Positions 47,156-55,887 of a stretch of 64,000 nt of DNA are shown piece after piece (positions within the stretch are counted from its first letter, which is position 1; each line of letters starts with the position of its first letter). Position numbers and translations under genes: made by a program. The notes under the pieces were generated by a model that saw only the letters and a list, made by a program, of their open reading frames with translations, was not told where the DNA came from and did no database searches. This DNA is from Chelativorans sp. J32 (lineage in GTDB: Bacteria; Pseudomonadota; Alphaproteobacteria; Rhizobiales; Rhizobiaceae): the NCBI RefSeq assembly GCF_000518985.1, contig NZ_JAEQ01000001.1:62001-126000 (forward strand), written 5' to 3'.

Positions 47156-47845
47156 ATGAAACGATCGAAGGTCAACGACATCTTGCGAGAAGGCGCGGGG
47201 TTTATCCGCTCGTTTGGCTATGTCATGCCGCCTTTCGCCGATTGGACGCCGAACGAAATGAGGGCGCGCCGCGCGGAAATCGACGGCATCGTCAATGCGC
47301 GTCTCGGCTGGGATATCACCGATTACGGCGTAGGGGATTTCGCCAGGAAGGGGCTTTTCCTCTTCACGGTGCGCAATGGTGACGCTGCGGCGCTGAAGGA
47401 AGGTCGCGGCATGCTTTATGCCGAAAAGATCATGATCTCGCGCCGCGATCAAATCTCGCCCATGCATCGCCACGCGATAAAGGCGGAAGACATCATCAAT
47501 CGCGGTGGCGGCAGCCTCTGCATCAAGCTCTACGCTTCGGCGCCCGATGGCAGCATCGACTACGAGGCACCTGTTTCCGTGCCCACCGACGGCATCGTCC
47601 GCCGCTTCGATGCGGGAGGCATATTGCGGCTTTCTCCCGGTGAGAGCGTGACCCTTTTGCCGGGCGTCTGGCACGAATTCTGGGGCGAAGGGTCGGACGT
47701 GCTGATCGGCGAGGTCTCCACCGTCAATGACGATCTGACCGACAACATCTTTGCCGAGCCGATCGACCGTTTCTCGAGCATCGAGGAGGACGAGGAGCCG
47801 TATCGCCTCCTCGTATCCGATTACCCGCAATGGCTCGGATCCTGA
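47156..47845 (+). CDS. D-lyxose/D-mannose isomerase family cupin protein
   Basis: A 229-residue cupin-fold aldose-ketose isomerase resembling D-lyxose isomerases, which interconvert lyxose with xylulose and mannose with fructose using Mn. The metal site is visible in QISPMHRHAIKAEDIINRGGG (HxH...E, about residues 100-120) and the later LLPGVWHEFWGEG histidine. GGAGGAG just before ATG 47156. It overlaps by 16 bases the following kinase gene, implying a two-step sugar pathway (isomerise, then phosphorylate). Confidence 0.83.
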   Translation: MKRSKVNDILREGAGFIRSFGYVMPPFADWTPNEMRARRAEIDGIVNARLGWDITDYGVGDFARKGLFLFTVRNGDAAALKEGRGMLYAEKIMISRRDQISPMHRHAIKAEDIINRGGGSLCIKLYASAPDGSIDYEAPVSVPTDGIVRRFDAGGILRLSPGESVTLLPGVWHEFWGEGSDVLIGEVSTVNDDLTDNIFAEPIDRFSSIEEDEEPYRLLVSDYPQWLGS

Positions 47846-48468
47846 ACAGCCAGGAAGACATGACGGGCAGGCTCGCGGATGAGATCGTCGCGCGTGCCGC
47901 CCGCGAGCCGCGCTTCCTGGCGGCGATCGCGGGGCCGCCGGCCTCGGGAAAGTCGACGCTTGCGGAAAGGCTGGCTGCGGAACTCATCGCGCGTGGCGAG
48001 AGCGCGGCCATCGTCCCGATGGACGGCTTCCATTACGACGATGTGGTGCTGAGGGCCCGCGGGCTGTCGCACCGCAAGGGCGCTCCGGAGACATTCGATT
48101 TTCGAGGCCTCAGAGTTCTGCTGCAACGTCTGCGGGCTCGCGAACCGGAGATCGCGATCCCGCTTTTCGACCGTTCCATGGAAGTCTCGCGCGCCGCGGC
48201 AGCAATCATCGACCGTGATGTTCGGTTCGTACTCGTGGAAGGCAATTACCTGCTCCTCGATGAGGACCCCTGGAACGGCCTTCAAGACATGTTCGACCTT
48301 TCCATCTATCTCGATTTGGGTCGCCAGGAGCTGGAAAAGAGGCTGCTCGAACGTTGGCGGTATCATGGCCGTGATGAGAAGGCGGCACGCGAGTGGATCG
48401 ACACCAATGATCTTCCGAATGCGGAGCGGGTTGCAAGCTGCCGCCGCAACGCTGACATAATCCTTTGA
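47830..48468 (+). CDS. P-loop sugar/nucleoside kinase, FrcK-like
   Basis: A 212-residue kinase of the uridine-kinase/pantothenate-kinase-like P-loop group. Walker A GPPASGKST at residues 35-43, substrate loop PMDGFHYDD (about 67-75), and lid helices ERWRYHGRDEKAAREWI. Similar to FrcK of the Sinorhizobium fructose transport operon, whose exact substrate is not firmly known. Translationally coupled to the isomerase gene, suggesting it phosphorylates the isomer's product or an associated sugar. No transporter is adjacent. Confidence 0.83.
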   Translation: MARILNSQEDMTGRLADEIVARAAREPRFLAAIAGPPASGKSTLAERLAAELIARGESAAIVPMDGFHYDDVVLRARGLSHRKGAPETFDFRGLRVLLQRLRAREPEIAIPLFDRSMEVSRAAAAIIDRDVRFVLVEGNYLLLDEDPWNGLQDMFDLSIYLDLGRQELEKRLLERWRYHGRDEKAAREWIDTNDLPNAERVASCRRNADIIL

Positions 48469-48548
48469 AGGAATTCGCCCGCACGCGGTTTGGAACACTT
48501 TCATGTTCTTGCCGTTGCGGTCAAAGCTGTTCGTCGCAAGGAGGAAGG

Positions 48549-49046
48549 ATGCTTCGCGCGGATATCCATCGGCCCGTTTTGCTGGGCTCAGCCGAAAGAG
48601 CGCTGTTTCTCGCGGCGGCGCTTGCGTTCGTCCTTCCGCCCTTGTCGCAGCCGCCGCTCGCTCAGGGCTTGCAAAGCCAGGAATCCATTGACGCCATTGT
48701 CGGTTCCGATGTGAAGACCGAGGAAACCACCAAGAACGCGCAGGTCGAGCGTATTCTCGCTGCCATCGAGATGACGCAGGACAGCGCCGAGCGCGTGCGC
48801 AAGGCGTTTACGGTCAATGCGCTCGAAATCGTTTTCCTTCCCGATCTGGGGAAGGGAAGCGGAGCGATTGAAAAGGCCATTGAAGAGCACGAGGAAGACA
48901 TCGAGGCTCTCCGCGATTCCATCGAGGGCAGCGCCATGTTCTATCACGCGATCGATTCGCGGGAGATCCTGCTGCAGGATGTGGTGGCCGTGGAATTCAG
49001 TTCGGACGATAGCGCGACGATCTTCGTTACGGGCGACGAGCGCTGA
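48549..49046 (+). CDS. Exported protein of unknown function
   Basis: A 165-residue protein with an N-terminal signal or membrane segment (ALFLAAALAFVLPPLSQPPLA, about residues 19-39). The rest, about 125 residues, is acidic and mostly helical, with the conserved-looking stretch QVERILAAIEMTQDSAERVRKAF and IEKAIEEHEEDIEALRDSI. AGGAAGG precedes ATG 48549; the earlier open frame overlaps the kinase. No domain recognised. Convergent with the NlpC gene, with no gap. Confidence 0.72.
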   Translation: MLRADIHRPVLLGSAERALFLAAALAFVLPPLSQPPLAQGLQSQESIDAIVGSDVKTEETTKNAQVERILAAIEMTQDSAERVRKAFTVNALEIVFLPDLGKGSGAIEKAIEEHEEDIEALRDSIEGSAMFYHAIDSREILLQDVVAVEFSSDDSATIFVTGDER

Positions 49047-49904
49047 CTAGAGTTCGGGCCTGCGGAAGCCGGTCGGCTTTCCGTAAAGCGGCTCGATTCG
49101 GCTGATCGCCTCTGCAAGTGGCTCCTGGGAAACGGTCATGGTGTAGCCATTCGCGTGGAGGATGGTTTCGGTATCCGTCATTATGGCCACGTGCCCACGC
49201 CAGAACACCAGGTCACCGCGTTTCAGACCGTCCTCCGGATTGAGGGGAGAGCCGATGCGCTCCGCCTGCATATCTGTGTCGCGCGGTGTCTTGTGGCCGG
49301 CCATGAACATAGAAAGCTGAACCAGCCCGGAGCAATCGATCCCGAATCCGCTCGCCCCACCCCAGAGATAGGGCGTGTTCAGGAATTTCTCGGCCACCGA
49401 GACATAATCCGCCGTCACTTCCCCGATCGGCCGGAGGTGCTTTGCGATCACGGCTCCGCCCGATGCCAGGAGCGCGTAGCGCGTTCCGCGCTTTTCCACC
49501 TCGCCGTCGACTGAAAAGCGTGCCCCCATGCTGTGGGCTGCGTGCGGTGGGGTCTTTAGCTCCGGCTCGGGATAGACGAAGCTGCGCGGGACGGCCAGCA
49601 CATGCGTGGGCATGGGACCGATCGCGCCGAGCGCGGCTTCCGGTACATACCCGACATATCCATCCCGTTCCCCTTGAATCCAGGCCCAGCTGTCCCTCCT
49701 TTCGAAGACGAGCACATCATCGCCATGGAGGAATTGCGTGTCGATGCCCGCCGACGGATCGGGAGCAGAATGGACGTCAGCCACGGGCGCAACAATGACG
49801 GCCGGAACTCCTGATACGAAACGGGAGGCTTCGACCTTTCCCTTGAGCCGCTCATCGGCGAGATCGGGGCGGAACGCATTCAGGCGGCGATCAAGCGTGT
49901 TCAC
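49047..49904 (-). CDS. NlpC/P60 family cell-wall peptidase with SH3 domains
   Basis: A 285-residue protein: two SH3-like domains (about 30-95 and 100-155) followed by an NlpC/P60 cysteine peptidase domain. The catalytic Cys is in FGIDCSGLVQLSMF (about 191), the His in RGHVAIMTDTETILHANG (about 238). It cuts gamma-D-Glu-diaminopimelate bonds of peptidoglycan fragments. No signal peptide is seen, so it may act on recycled muropeptides in the cytoplasm, as the adjacent leucyl aminopeptidase would. Overlaps marR by four bases (ATGA). Confidence 0.9.
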   Translation of the reverse strand: MNTLDRRLNAFRPDLADERLKGKVEASRFVSGVPAVIVAPVADVHSAPDPSAGIDTQFLHGDDVLVFERRDSWAWIQGERDGYVGYVPEAALGAIGPMPTHVLAVPRSFVYPEPELKTPPHAAHSMGARFSVDGEVEKRGTRYALLASGGAVIAKHLRPIGEVTADYVSVAEKFLNTPYLWGGASGFGIDCSGLVQLSMFMAGHKTPRDTDMQAERIGSPLNPEDGLKRGDLVFWRGHVAIMTDTETILHANGYTMTVSQEPLAEAISRIEPLYGKPTGFRRPEL

Positions 49905-50251
49905 AGTGGAAGTTCCTCGGCGCGGGCAACGATCACGTCTCCGAAACGCTCTACGAAGAGCGCTCCTTCGACGGTGCGGCGGATAAGGACGTTACGACGA
50001 TCATGATCGTCGCGATGGCGAGACACGAGCTTCAAGGCCCCCATTGTATCGAGCGCACGTGTAATCACGGGCTTGGTCACTTTCAACCTTTCCGCCAATC
50101 CGCGCACCGTGTGCGGCGGCGGGTCGAGATAGATGGTCAGCAGGATGGCGATCTGCCGCTCGCTTAGATCCGGCATGTCGTTTCGAACTTCGGCCAGGCA
50201 GACCTGCTGCCAAAGCCTGAGCGCCTGAATGGGTCGCAACGCGATCGGCAT
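49901..50251 (-). CDS. MarR family regulator, short
   Basis: A 116-residue winged-helix protein: LSERQIAILLTIYLDPPPHTVRGLAERLKVTKPVITRALDTMGAL (helix-turn-helix, about 30-75) and the wing RHRDDHDRRNVLIRRT. Shorter than typical MarR (about 140) because the C-terminal dimerisation helix is brief. Encoded between leucyl aminopeptidase and NlpC genes on the same strand, an arrangement common in rhizobia; it may regulate them. Signal unknown. Confidence 0.85.
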   Translation of the reverse strand: MPIALRPIQALRLWQQVCLAEVRNDMPDLSERQIAILLTIYLDPPPHTVRGLAERLKVTKPVITRALDTMGALKLVSRHRDDHDRRNVLIRRTVEGALFVERFGDVIVARAEELPL

Positions 50252-50313
50252 GAAGGGGTCCGAATTCGTTTCGGTCCCGTATCATTAAGCCGTTCCCTCG
50301 CGCGGCGAAAGCT

Positions 50314-50341
50314 CTATCGGTAGCGTTCTATCGGTAGCGTT
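50314..50341. repeat. 14-bp tandem duplication at the end of the aminopeptidase gene
   Basis: CTATCGGTAGCGTT occurs twice in direct succession (50314-50327 and 50328-50341). The second copy encodes the last residues and stop of the minus-strand aminopeptidase; the first lies just beyond. Looks like a recent slippage or unequal-exchange event without effect on the protein. Confidence 0.85.
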
Positions 50342-51695
50342 CCCGCAGAACCGCAAGGAGCGCCCTTATGCCCTGTGCCTCGCCGCCGACCGGGCAGGTG
50401 GGCTTCTCGGCGGGGCTCCAGGCGAAGATGTCGAAATGGGCCCATGTCTCTGCCTTCTCGACGAAGCGCTGCAGGAACAGAGCCGCCGTGACAGATCCCG
50501 CAAAGCCGTCGCTCGTGACATTGTTGATGTCGGCGATCCGCGAGCGAAGCTTTTCAGCATAGGGCTGCCAGAGCGGCATGCGCCAGAGCGGATCGGCCGT
50601 TTGCTCGGCGGCTGCGGCCAGCGCGGAAGCAAAGAGGTCGTCGCGCGTATAGAAGGGCGGCAGATCGGGTCCCAGGGCGACGCGCGCCGCCCCTGTGAGC
50701 GTTGCCATATCCACCAGAAGCTCCGGTTCCTCCTCATCGGCAAGCGCCAGAGCATCGGCCAGGATCAGCCGCCCTTCGGCATCCGTATTGCCGATCTCGA
50801 CCGTGATGCCCTTGCGGCTCTTCAGAACGTCGCCAGGGCGGAAGGCATTCCCCGCGATTGAGTTTTCGACGGCGGGGATAAGCACCCGAAGCCGGATCGG
50901 CAGCTTCTCATCCATGATCATGGAGGCGAGGCCAAGCACGTTGGCCGCCCCACCCATATCTTTCTTCATGAGAAGCATGCCGCTTGCAGTCTTGATGTCG
51001 AGGCCGCCGGTATCGAAGCAGACACCCTTGCCGACGAGCGTCACCTTCGGCGCGGATTCCTCGCCCCAGCAAAGATCGATGAGCCTTGGCGCGATGGCAC
51101 CTGCACGGCCCACCGCATGGATCATCGGAAAGTTTTGGGCCAGGAGATCTTCGCCCACGACCGAGGAAAAGCTTGCGCCATGCTGTTCGGCCAGTTCCCG
51201 CGCGACGCGCTCCAATGCATCCGGCCCCAGGTCGTTGGTTGGCGTATTGACCAGGTCGCGCGTAAGGAAGACGCCCTGTGCGACCCGGCGGGCCCCTTCC
51301 GCATCTGCCCCCTCGGGCGCGGCGAAACGGATAGCCGCCGTCGCCTTCGCTCCATAGGTGGTAAAGGCATAGCTCCCGAGGAGAAGCGCCAAAGCTGCAA
51401 GAGCAGGATCTTTCGGCGGCGTGGCAAAATGCCATTCGCCCTCCGGAAGCGTGCGCGCGAGCTTGCCGTAAATCAGCGGCGAAGATCCATTGCTGCCTAT
51501 GCCGAAGAAGGCCCCCGCCAACGCACCATCGGGACGGGGAATCGTGAGCACGGCGCCTTCCGATCCCGAAAATCCGTTCCCGCGCGCCCAGGCGCAAGCA
51601 GCTGCATCGGCACCCGATTCTTCGATGGCTTTTCCGGCGACCAGAAAAACGGGCAGTGAAGCGGGGGCTCTATGGTCCACGAGGGTCAAGGGCAT
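50328..51695 (-). CDS. Leucyl aminopeptidase family protein (M17)
   Basis: A 455-residue cytoplasmic metallo-aminopeptidase. The M17 signature NTDAEGRLILADAL is intact (about residues 305-318), with the metal ligands in LVGKGVCFDTGGLDIKTASGM and KKDMGGAANVLG. Typical of the PepB/second leucyl aminopeptidase of rhizobia, trimming N-terminal residues from peptides, possibly those released by the neighbouring NlpC protein. Its last codons lie in a short tandem duplication. Confidence 0.93.
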   Translation of the reverse strand: MPLTLVDHRAPASLPVFLVAGKAIEESGADAAACAWARGNGFSGSEGAVLTIPRPDGALAGAFFGIGSNGSSPLIYGKLARTLPEGEWHFATPPKDPALAALALLLGSYAFTTYGAKATAAIRFAAPEGADAEGARRVAQGVFLTRDLVNTPTNDLGPDALERVARELAEQHGASFSSVVGEDLLAQNFPMIHAVGRAGAIAPRLIDLCWGEESAPKVTLVGKGVCFDTGGLDIKTASGMLLMKKDMGGAANVLGLASMIMDEKLPIRLRVLIPAVENSIAGNAFRPGDVLKSRKGITVEIGNTDAEGRLILADALALADEEEPELLVDMATLTGAARVALGPDLPPFYTRDDLFASALAAAAEQTADPLWRMPLWQPYAEKLRSRIADINNVTSDGFAGSVTAALFLQRFVEKAETWAHFDIFAWSPAEKPTCPVGGEAQGIRALLAVLRERYR

Positions 51696-51801
51696 GACGG
51701 GTTCCTGGTCGGCGTCGGGATTAACATTCCATTAGGGTTAACAGATTACTTCTTGCGAGGGAAAGGCAGCGTTCGCCGGAAATCCACCACGGGGGCAGCA
51801 G

Positions 51802-52623
51802 ATGCAAGGGGCGGTGCGGAGGGGAAGAATCGTCTCGACGGCGGTTGCCCTGGTTCTCGCTGGAATGCTGGTTGGGTGTGCCCAAACGGCCCGAAACAAG
51901 GTCAGCAACGTCACCACAGCCTCGACCGGAGCGCCCGCGCAGCAGAACGTCGCCGCCATGTCGGCGCGCGAACTCGAAGCAGCGGCCGACAGCGTCGGCA
52001 GGCTCTACATCCGGGATCCAAAAGACAAGGCCGTTGCGCTGCGTTATGCGAACATTCTCCAGATGAGCGGACGCGCGGACCAATCTCTGGCGGTGATGCG
52101 CAAGCTCGCCATCGATCATCCTAAGGACCGCGACGTGCTGGCTGCCTATGGAAAGGCTCTTGCGTCCGTTGGGGAGCTCGAGCCGGCGCTGGATGCGATC
52201 CGCCGCGCCCAGACACCCGAATATCCCGACTGGAAGCTTCTTTCCGCCGAGGGCGCCATTCTCGACCAGCTGGCAAAGCCCGAAGAAGCGCGCGCGCTCT
52301 ATCGGCGGGCTCTCGACCTGCAGCCGAACGAAGCCTCTGTCCTTTCCAATCTCGGCATGTCCTATCTGCTGCAAGGGGACCTCAGGACGGCTGAGATATA
52401 TATGGGCAAGGCCGCCGCTGCGCCCGGCGCGGACAGCCGGGTCCGGCAAAATCTGGCACTGGTCGTGGGCCTTCAGGGCCGCTTCGCCGAAGCGGAGGCG
52501 ATCGCCCGCCGGGAACTTTCACCCGAGCAGGCGCAGGCGAATGTCGCCTATCTGCGCGCAATGCTCGCACAGCGTGATGGCTGGTCGGAGATCGCCCGGG
52601 AAGATGCCGCTAACGCGGGCTAG
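51802..52623 (+). CDS. TPR-repeat lipoprotein, TadD-like
   Basis: A 273-residue predicted lipoprotein: signal peptide with lipobox LVGC (Cys26) followed by at least four tetratricopeptide repeats from about residue 70 to 250 (for example DRDVLAAYGKALASVGELEPALDAI and NEASVLSNLGMSYLLQGDLRTAEIYM). Resembles TadD, the outer-membrane scaffold for Tad/Flp pilus assembly, but no other tad genes are in the window, so the role is inferred from fold only. Divergent from leucyl aminopeptidase. Confidence 0.83.
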   Translation: MQGAVRRGRIVSTAVALVLAGMLVGCAQTARNKVSNVTTASTGAPAQQNVAAMSARELEAAADSVGRLYIRDPKDKAVALRYANILQMSGRADQSLAVMRKLAIDHPKDRDVLAAYGKALASVGELEPALDAIRRAQTPEYPDWKLLSAEGAILDQLAKPEEARALYRRALDLQPNEASVLSNLGMSYLLQGDLRTAEIYMGKAAAAPGADSRVRQNLALVVGLQGRFAEAEAIARRELSPEQAQANVAYLRAMLAQRDGWSEIAREDAANAG

Positions 52624-52772
52624 GGCCGCGGCCCTTCTGCTTTTCTCAAGCGGTGCTTTGCCGGCTTTCCTCCGCCTTCACGTATTTTCGTTGCCCCTCT
52701 TTCATCTCGGTGTAACATGACGGGCGTAACCGCTGCGCGCACCAAGCAACGGGTTGAAGGGGAGACTTACCA

Positions 52773-53897
52773 ATGCAATCGATCACACGGCGTGATTTTA
52801 CCAAGGGCGTGGCTTCCATCGCAGGCCTGGCGCTGGCTGCCCCCTTCATCTCGCGTAGCTACGCGCAGGGCTCTTCCGGAACGGTCAATATCTTCGCCTG
52901 GGCAGGCTACCTCAATGATGAGATGCTCGGCGCGTTCGAACAGGCAACGGGCATAAAGGCGAACTACACGCCCTACGGCACGAATGACGAACTCCTCAAT
53001 CAGCTACGCGCCAACAATGGCGGCGGTTTTGACATCATATGGCCGACCGTCGACCGCGTGCCGAACTATGTCGAATTCGATCTTGTACAGCCGATCGACG
53101 AATCCAAGGTTGACGTGGCGAAATGCCTGCCGAGCGCCTGGGAGAATTCCAAGAATCTCGGCGCCGTGGTCGATGGCAAGCGCTACCAGGTGCCCACCGA
53201 TTGGGGCACGGAGGCGATTGCCTTCGACAAGGATCAGGCGCCGCTCGAATACGGCACCGCCTCCTACGGCGATATCTGGAAGCCAGAGATGCAGGGCAAG
53301 GCGACGGTACGCGCCCATTCGGGACTGGTTGGTCTCGGCCTTTGGCTGGAGGCGGAAGGGAAGCTGCCGATGCCGATGGTGGATGCTTTCAAGTCCGAAG
53401 AAAACATGGTGAAGATCTATGACGTGATCCTCGCCGAGGCCATCGCCCGAAAGGCGAACATCGCCCAGTTCTGGAACAATGAGAACGAGGCGCAGGGTGC
53501 TTTCCGCGTCAATGGCTGCGCCATTGGTCAGACCTGGGATTCGACCGCCGCCGCCCTGGCCAAAGAAGGGCTCCCGGTGGGCTTCGTCGCGCCGAAAGAG
53601 GGTGCGCTCACCTGGATGGAGGGCGTGGCCATTCCCAAGGGGGCACAGAATCTCGATCAGGCCTATGCATTCATCAACTGGTTCCTGACGCCGGAAGCTG
53701 GCGCCATGTACACGAATGCCACCTCGATCAACTCGACAGCCGTTGGCGCGGAGCAGCACATCTCAGAACAAGCCAAGGCCTTCTTTGCAGCAGCCTACCC
53801 GGGCGATGCGCTCGAGAAGCTCTGGTGGTGGCCGATCCAGGAGAACTGGTTCGTTGCCAAGCGCAATGAATACCAGGATCGGTTCCTCTCGGCCTGA
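52773..53897 (+). CDS. Polyamine-type ABC transporter, periplasmic binding protein
   Basis: A 374-residue PotD/PotF-family binding protein. The signal peptide carries a twin-arginine motif (ITRRDFTKG) and a hydrophobic stretch ending AQG near residue 33, so Tat export is possible. The mature part begins TVNIFAWAGYLNDEML, with the polyamine-site WAGYL and WPTVDRVPNYV. Substrate could be spermidine/putrescine or another small cation. First of four genes forming a full transporter (52773-56681). Confidence 0.88.
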   Translation: MQSITRRDFTKGVASIAGLALAAPFISRSYAQGSSGTVNIFAWAGYLNDEMLGAFEQATGIKANYTPYGTNDELLNQLRANNGGGFDIIWPTVDRVPNYVEFDLVQPIDESKVDVAKCLPSAWENSKNLGAVVDGKRYQVPTDWGTEAIAFDKDQAPLEYGTASYGDIWKPEMQGKATVRAHSGLVGLGLWLEAEGKLPMPMVDAFKSEENMVKIYDVILAEAIARKANIAQFWNNENEAQGAFRVNGCAIGQTWDSTAAALAKEGLPVGFVAPKEGALTWMEGVAIPKGAQNLDQAYAFINWFLTPEAGAMYTNATSINSTAVGAEQHISEQAKAFFAAAYPGDALEKLWWWPIQENWFVAKRNEYQDRFLSA

Positions 53898-53945
53898 CGC
53901 CGCAAACGAGGGCGGGAAACCGCCCTCGCCACATTTCGGGCAACG

Positions 53946-55013
53946 ATGTCGCATTCCGTAGAGCTCCAACATGTCGGCATGGCCTTTGGCCGAACCCGTG
54001 CCGTCACCGATGTCTCCCTCACCGTTCAAGGCGGCGAGTTCTTTTCCATTCTTGGGCCTTCCGGCTGCGGCAAGACGACCATCCTTCGCATGATCGCTGG
54101 CTTCCTGCAGCCGACTGAAGGCAAGATCCTGATCGGTGGCCGCGACATGAAGGGGCTGGGGCCAGACCAGCGTCCCACCGCGATGATCTTCCAGTCCCTC
54201 GCCCTCTTTCCGCTGATGCCGGTCTGGGAAAACATCGCCTTCGGGCTCGAAGCACGCGGCGTGGCGAAGCCGGCGCGGAAGGCCAAGGCGGAAGAGCTTC
54301 TCAAACTGGTCGCGCTCGAGGGCTTTGGCGAGCGCATGCCGGGCGAACTCTCGGGCGGGCAGCGGCAGCGCGTAGCCATTGCACGCGCGCTTGCAGTGGA
54401 GCCTCAAGTCTTGCTGCTGGACGAACCGCTCTCGGCGCTCGATCTCAAGCTGAGGCAGCGTATGCGGGCTGAGCTTCGTGCGCTTCAGAAGCGGACCGGC
54501 GTCACCTTCATCTACATCACGCACGACCAGTCGGAGGCGCTCGCCATGTCCGACCGGGTGGCCGTGATGAGTGCGGGCGTCCTGCAGCAGGTGGGCTCCC
54601 CGCGCGAGCTTTACGACGATCCGGCAACCCCCTTTGTGGCGCGCTTCGTGGGCGAGACCAACGCGATTTCCGGCCGGGTTATTTCCCTTGATGGTGGTAT
54701 GGCCATTGTCGAAACCGCGGAAGGTCGTTTGCGCGGCCGCATCGGCCACGGCCTTTCGCCCGGAGCTTCGGCAAAGCTCTATGTCCGGCCCGAAGCGTTG
54801 GCGCATGGTGAAGAAGGCGCGAACTGCCTGACGGCCACCATCGACCGCATCGATTTCGAGGGCGCTTTCGCCCTCGCCTATGGCAGGCTGGAAAACGGGA
54901 TTGCGCTAATCGCTTCCATTCCCAGTACGGAACTCGCCAGTGCACCCGCCATAGGGGTGCCGGCAAGCTTCAGCTTCCGCGACGAAAATGCGGTGGTCCT
55001 CCCCGATGAATGA
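53946..55013 (+). CDS. Polyamine-type ABC transporter, ATP-binding protein
   Basis: A 355-residue PotA-type ATPase. Walker A GPSGCGKTT (about 37-45), Q-loop FQSLALFP, signature LSGGQRQRVAIARAL (about 137), Walker B LLLDEPLSALD, H-loop ITHDQSEAL. A C-terminal TOBE domain (about 280-355) completes it. Start is 48 bases after the binding-protein gene; the stop overlaps the first permease gene. Confidence 0.94.
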   Translation: MSHSVELQHVGMAFGRTRAVTDVSLTVQGGEFFSILGPSGCGKTTILRMIAGFLQPTEGKILIGGRDMKGLGPDQRPTAMIFQSLALFPLMPVWENIAFGLEARGVAKPARKAKAEELLKLVALEGFGERMPGELSGGQRQRVAIARALAVEPQVLLLDEPLSALDLKLRQRMRAELRALQKRTGVTFIYITHDQSEALAMSDRVAVMSAGVLQQVGSPRELYDDPATPFVARFVGETNAISGRVISLDGGMAIVETAEGRLRGRIGHGLSPGASAKLYVRPEALAHGEEGANCLTATIDRIDFEGAFALAYGRLENGIALIASIPSTELASAPAIGVPASFSFRDENAVVLPDE

Positions 55014-55887
55014 GCTTTACCGGCGCTTCGGCAGCGGAATGGGAACGCTCTTTCTGGCGCTGGTCGCCATATGGCTCGGGGGCATGGTGCTTGCGCCCAA
55101 TCTGATGATGATCGATTATGCCCTGCGGCCCAATCTGCCGCCGGCCGACATCGGTGGTCCGCGCGACGTCTATTCGCTCGACAATATCCTCTATCTTGCT
55201 AATGAGAGCGTCCATCGGGCGATCTTCTTCAAGACCGTGTGGGCCAGCGCGCTTGTCGCGTTCCTCACGCTCGTGGTCTGCTATCCGCTGGCTTACTGGC
55301 TTGCCCAGAGCGCGACGCCCAACCGCAGCGCGGTGGTTCTGCTTGCGCTGACGATCCCCTTCTGGATAAACGAGGTGCTGCGCACGCTTGCCTGGTACAT
55401 CCTGCTGGCCTTTCGCGGCCCTTTGAATGCGTTGCTTCTCTCGCTTGGCGTCATCGACCAGCCGGTGCGCTGGTATGGCGATGTGGGGGTGCTGGCAGGT
55501 ATGGTCTACGCCTATATCCTCTTCATGCTTTTCCCGATCTACAACTCGATCGAATCACTCGACCGGTCGCAGATCGAGGCGGCTCGGGACCTCGGCGCAT
55601 CCACCTGGCGCACTCACTGGCGCGTCGTCATCCCGCATGCGAAGGCGGGAATAGCGACGGGCTGTGTGTTCACCTTCATGCTGGCTGCGGGAAGCTATGT
55701 GGCGCCGGCGCTTCTTGGCGCGCCCGGTAGCCGATGGTTCACCGAGATCATCTACAACTGGTTCTTCGAGGGCGGAGATTGGAACAGGGGCGCCGCGTAT
55801 GCCCTGGTGCTTCTGGTCTTGTGTCTCACCGTCGTGCTCGTCACGCTGCGGATCTTCCGCGTGAACCTGACGGACGTGGCGAAATGA
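55006..55887 (+). CDS. Polyamine-type ABC transporter, permease 1 (PotB-like)
   Basis: A 293-residue inner-membrane permease with six hydrophobic segments and the EAA loop (IEAARDLGASTWRTHWRVVIPHA, about 190-212) that docks on the ATPase. ATG 55006 overlaps the ATPase gene by eight bases, and the end overlaps the next permease by four, so the operon is tightly coupled. Confidence 0.92.
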   Translation: MNELYRRFGSGMGTLFLALVAIWLGGMVLAPNLMMIDYALRPNLPPADIGGPRDVYSLDNILYLANESVHRAIFFKTVWASALVAFLTLVVCYPLAYWLAQSATPNRSAVVLLALTIPFWINEVLRTLAWYILLAFRGPLNALLLSLGVIDQPVRWYGDVGVLAGMVYAYILFMLFPIYNSIESLDRSQIEAARDLGASTWRTHWRVVIPHAKAGIATGCVFTFMLAAGSYVAPALLGAPGSRWFTEIIYNWFFEGGDWNRGAAYALVLLVLCLTVVLVTLRIFRVNLTDVAK

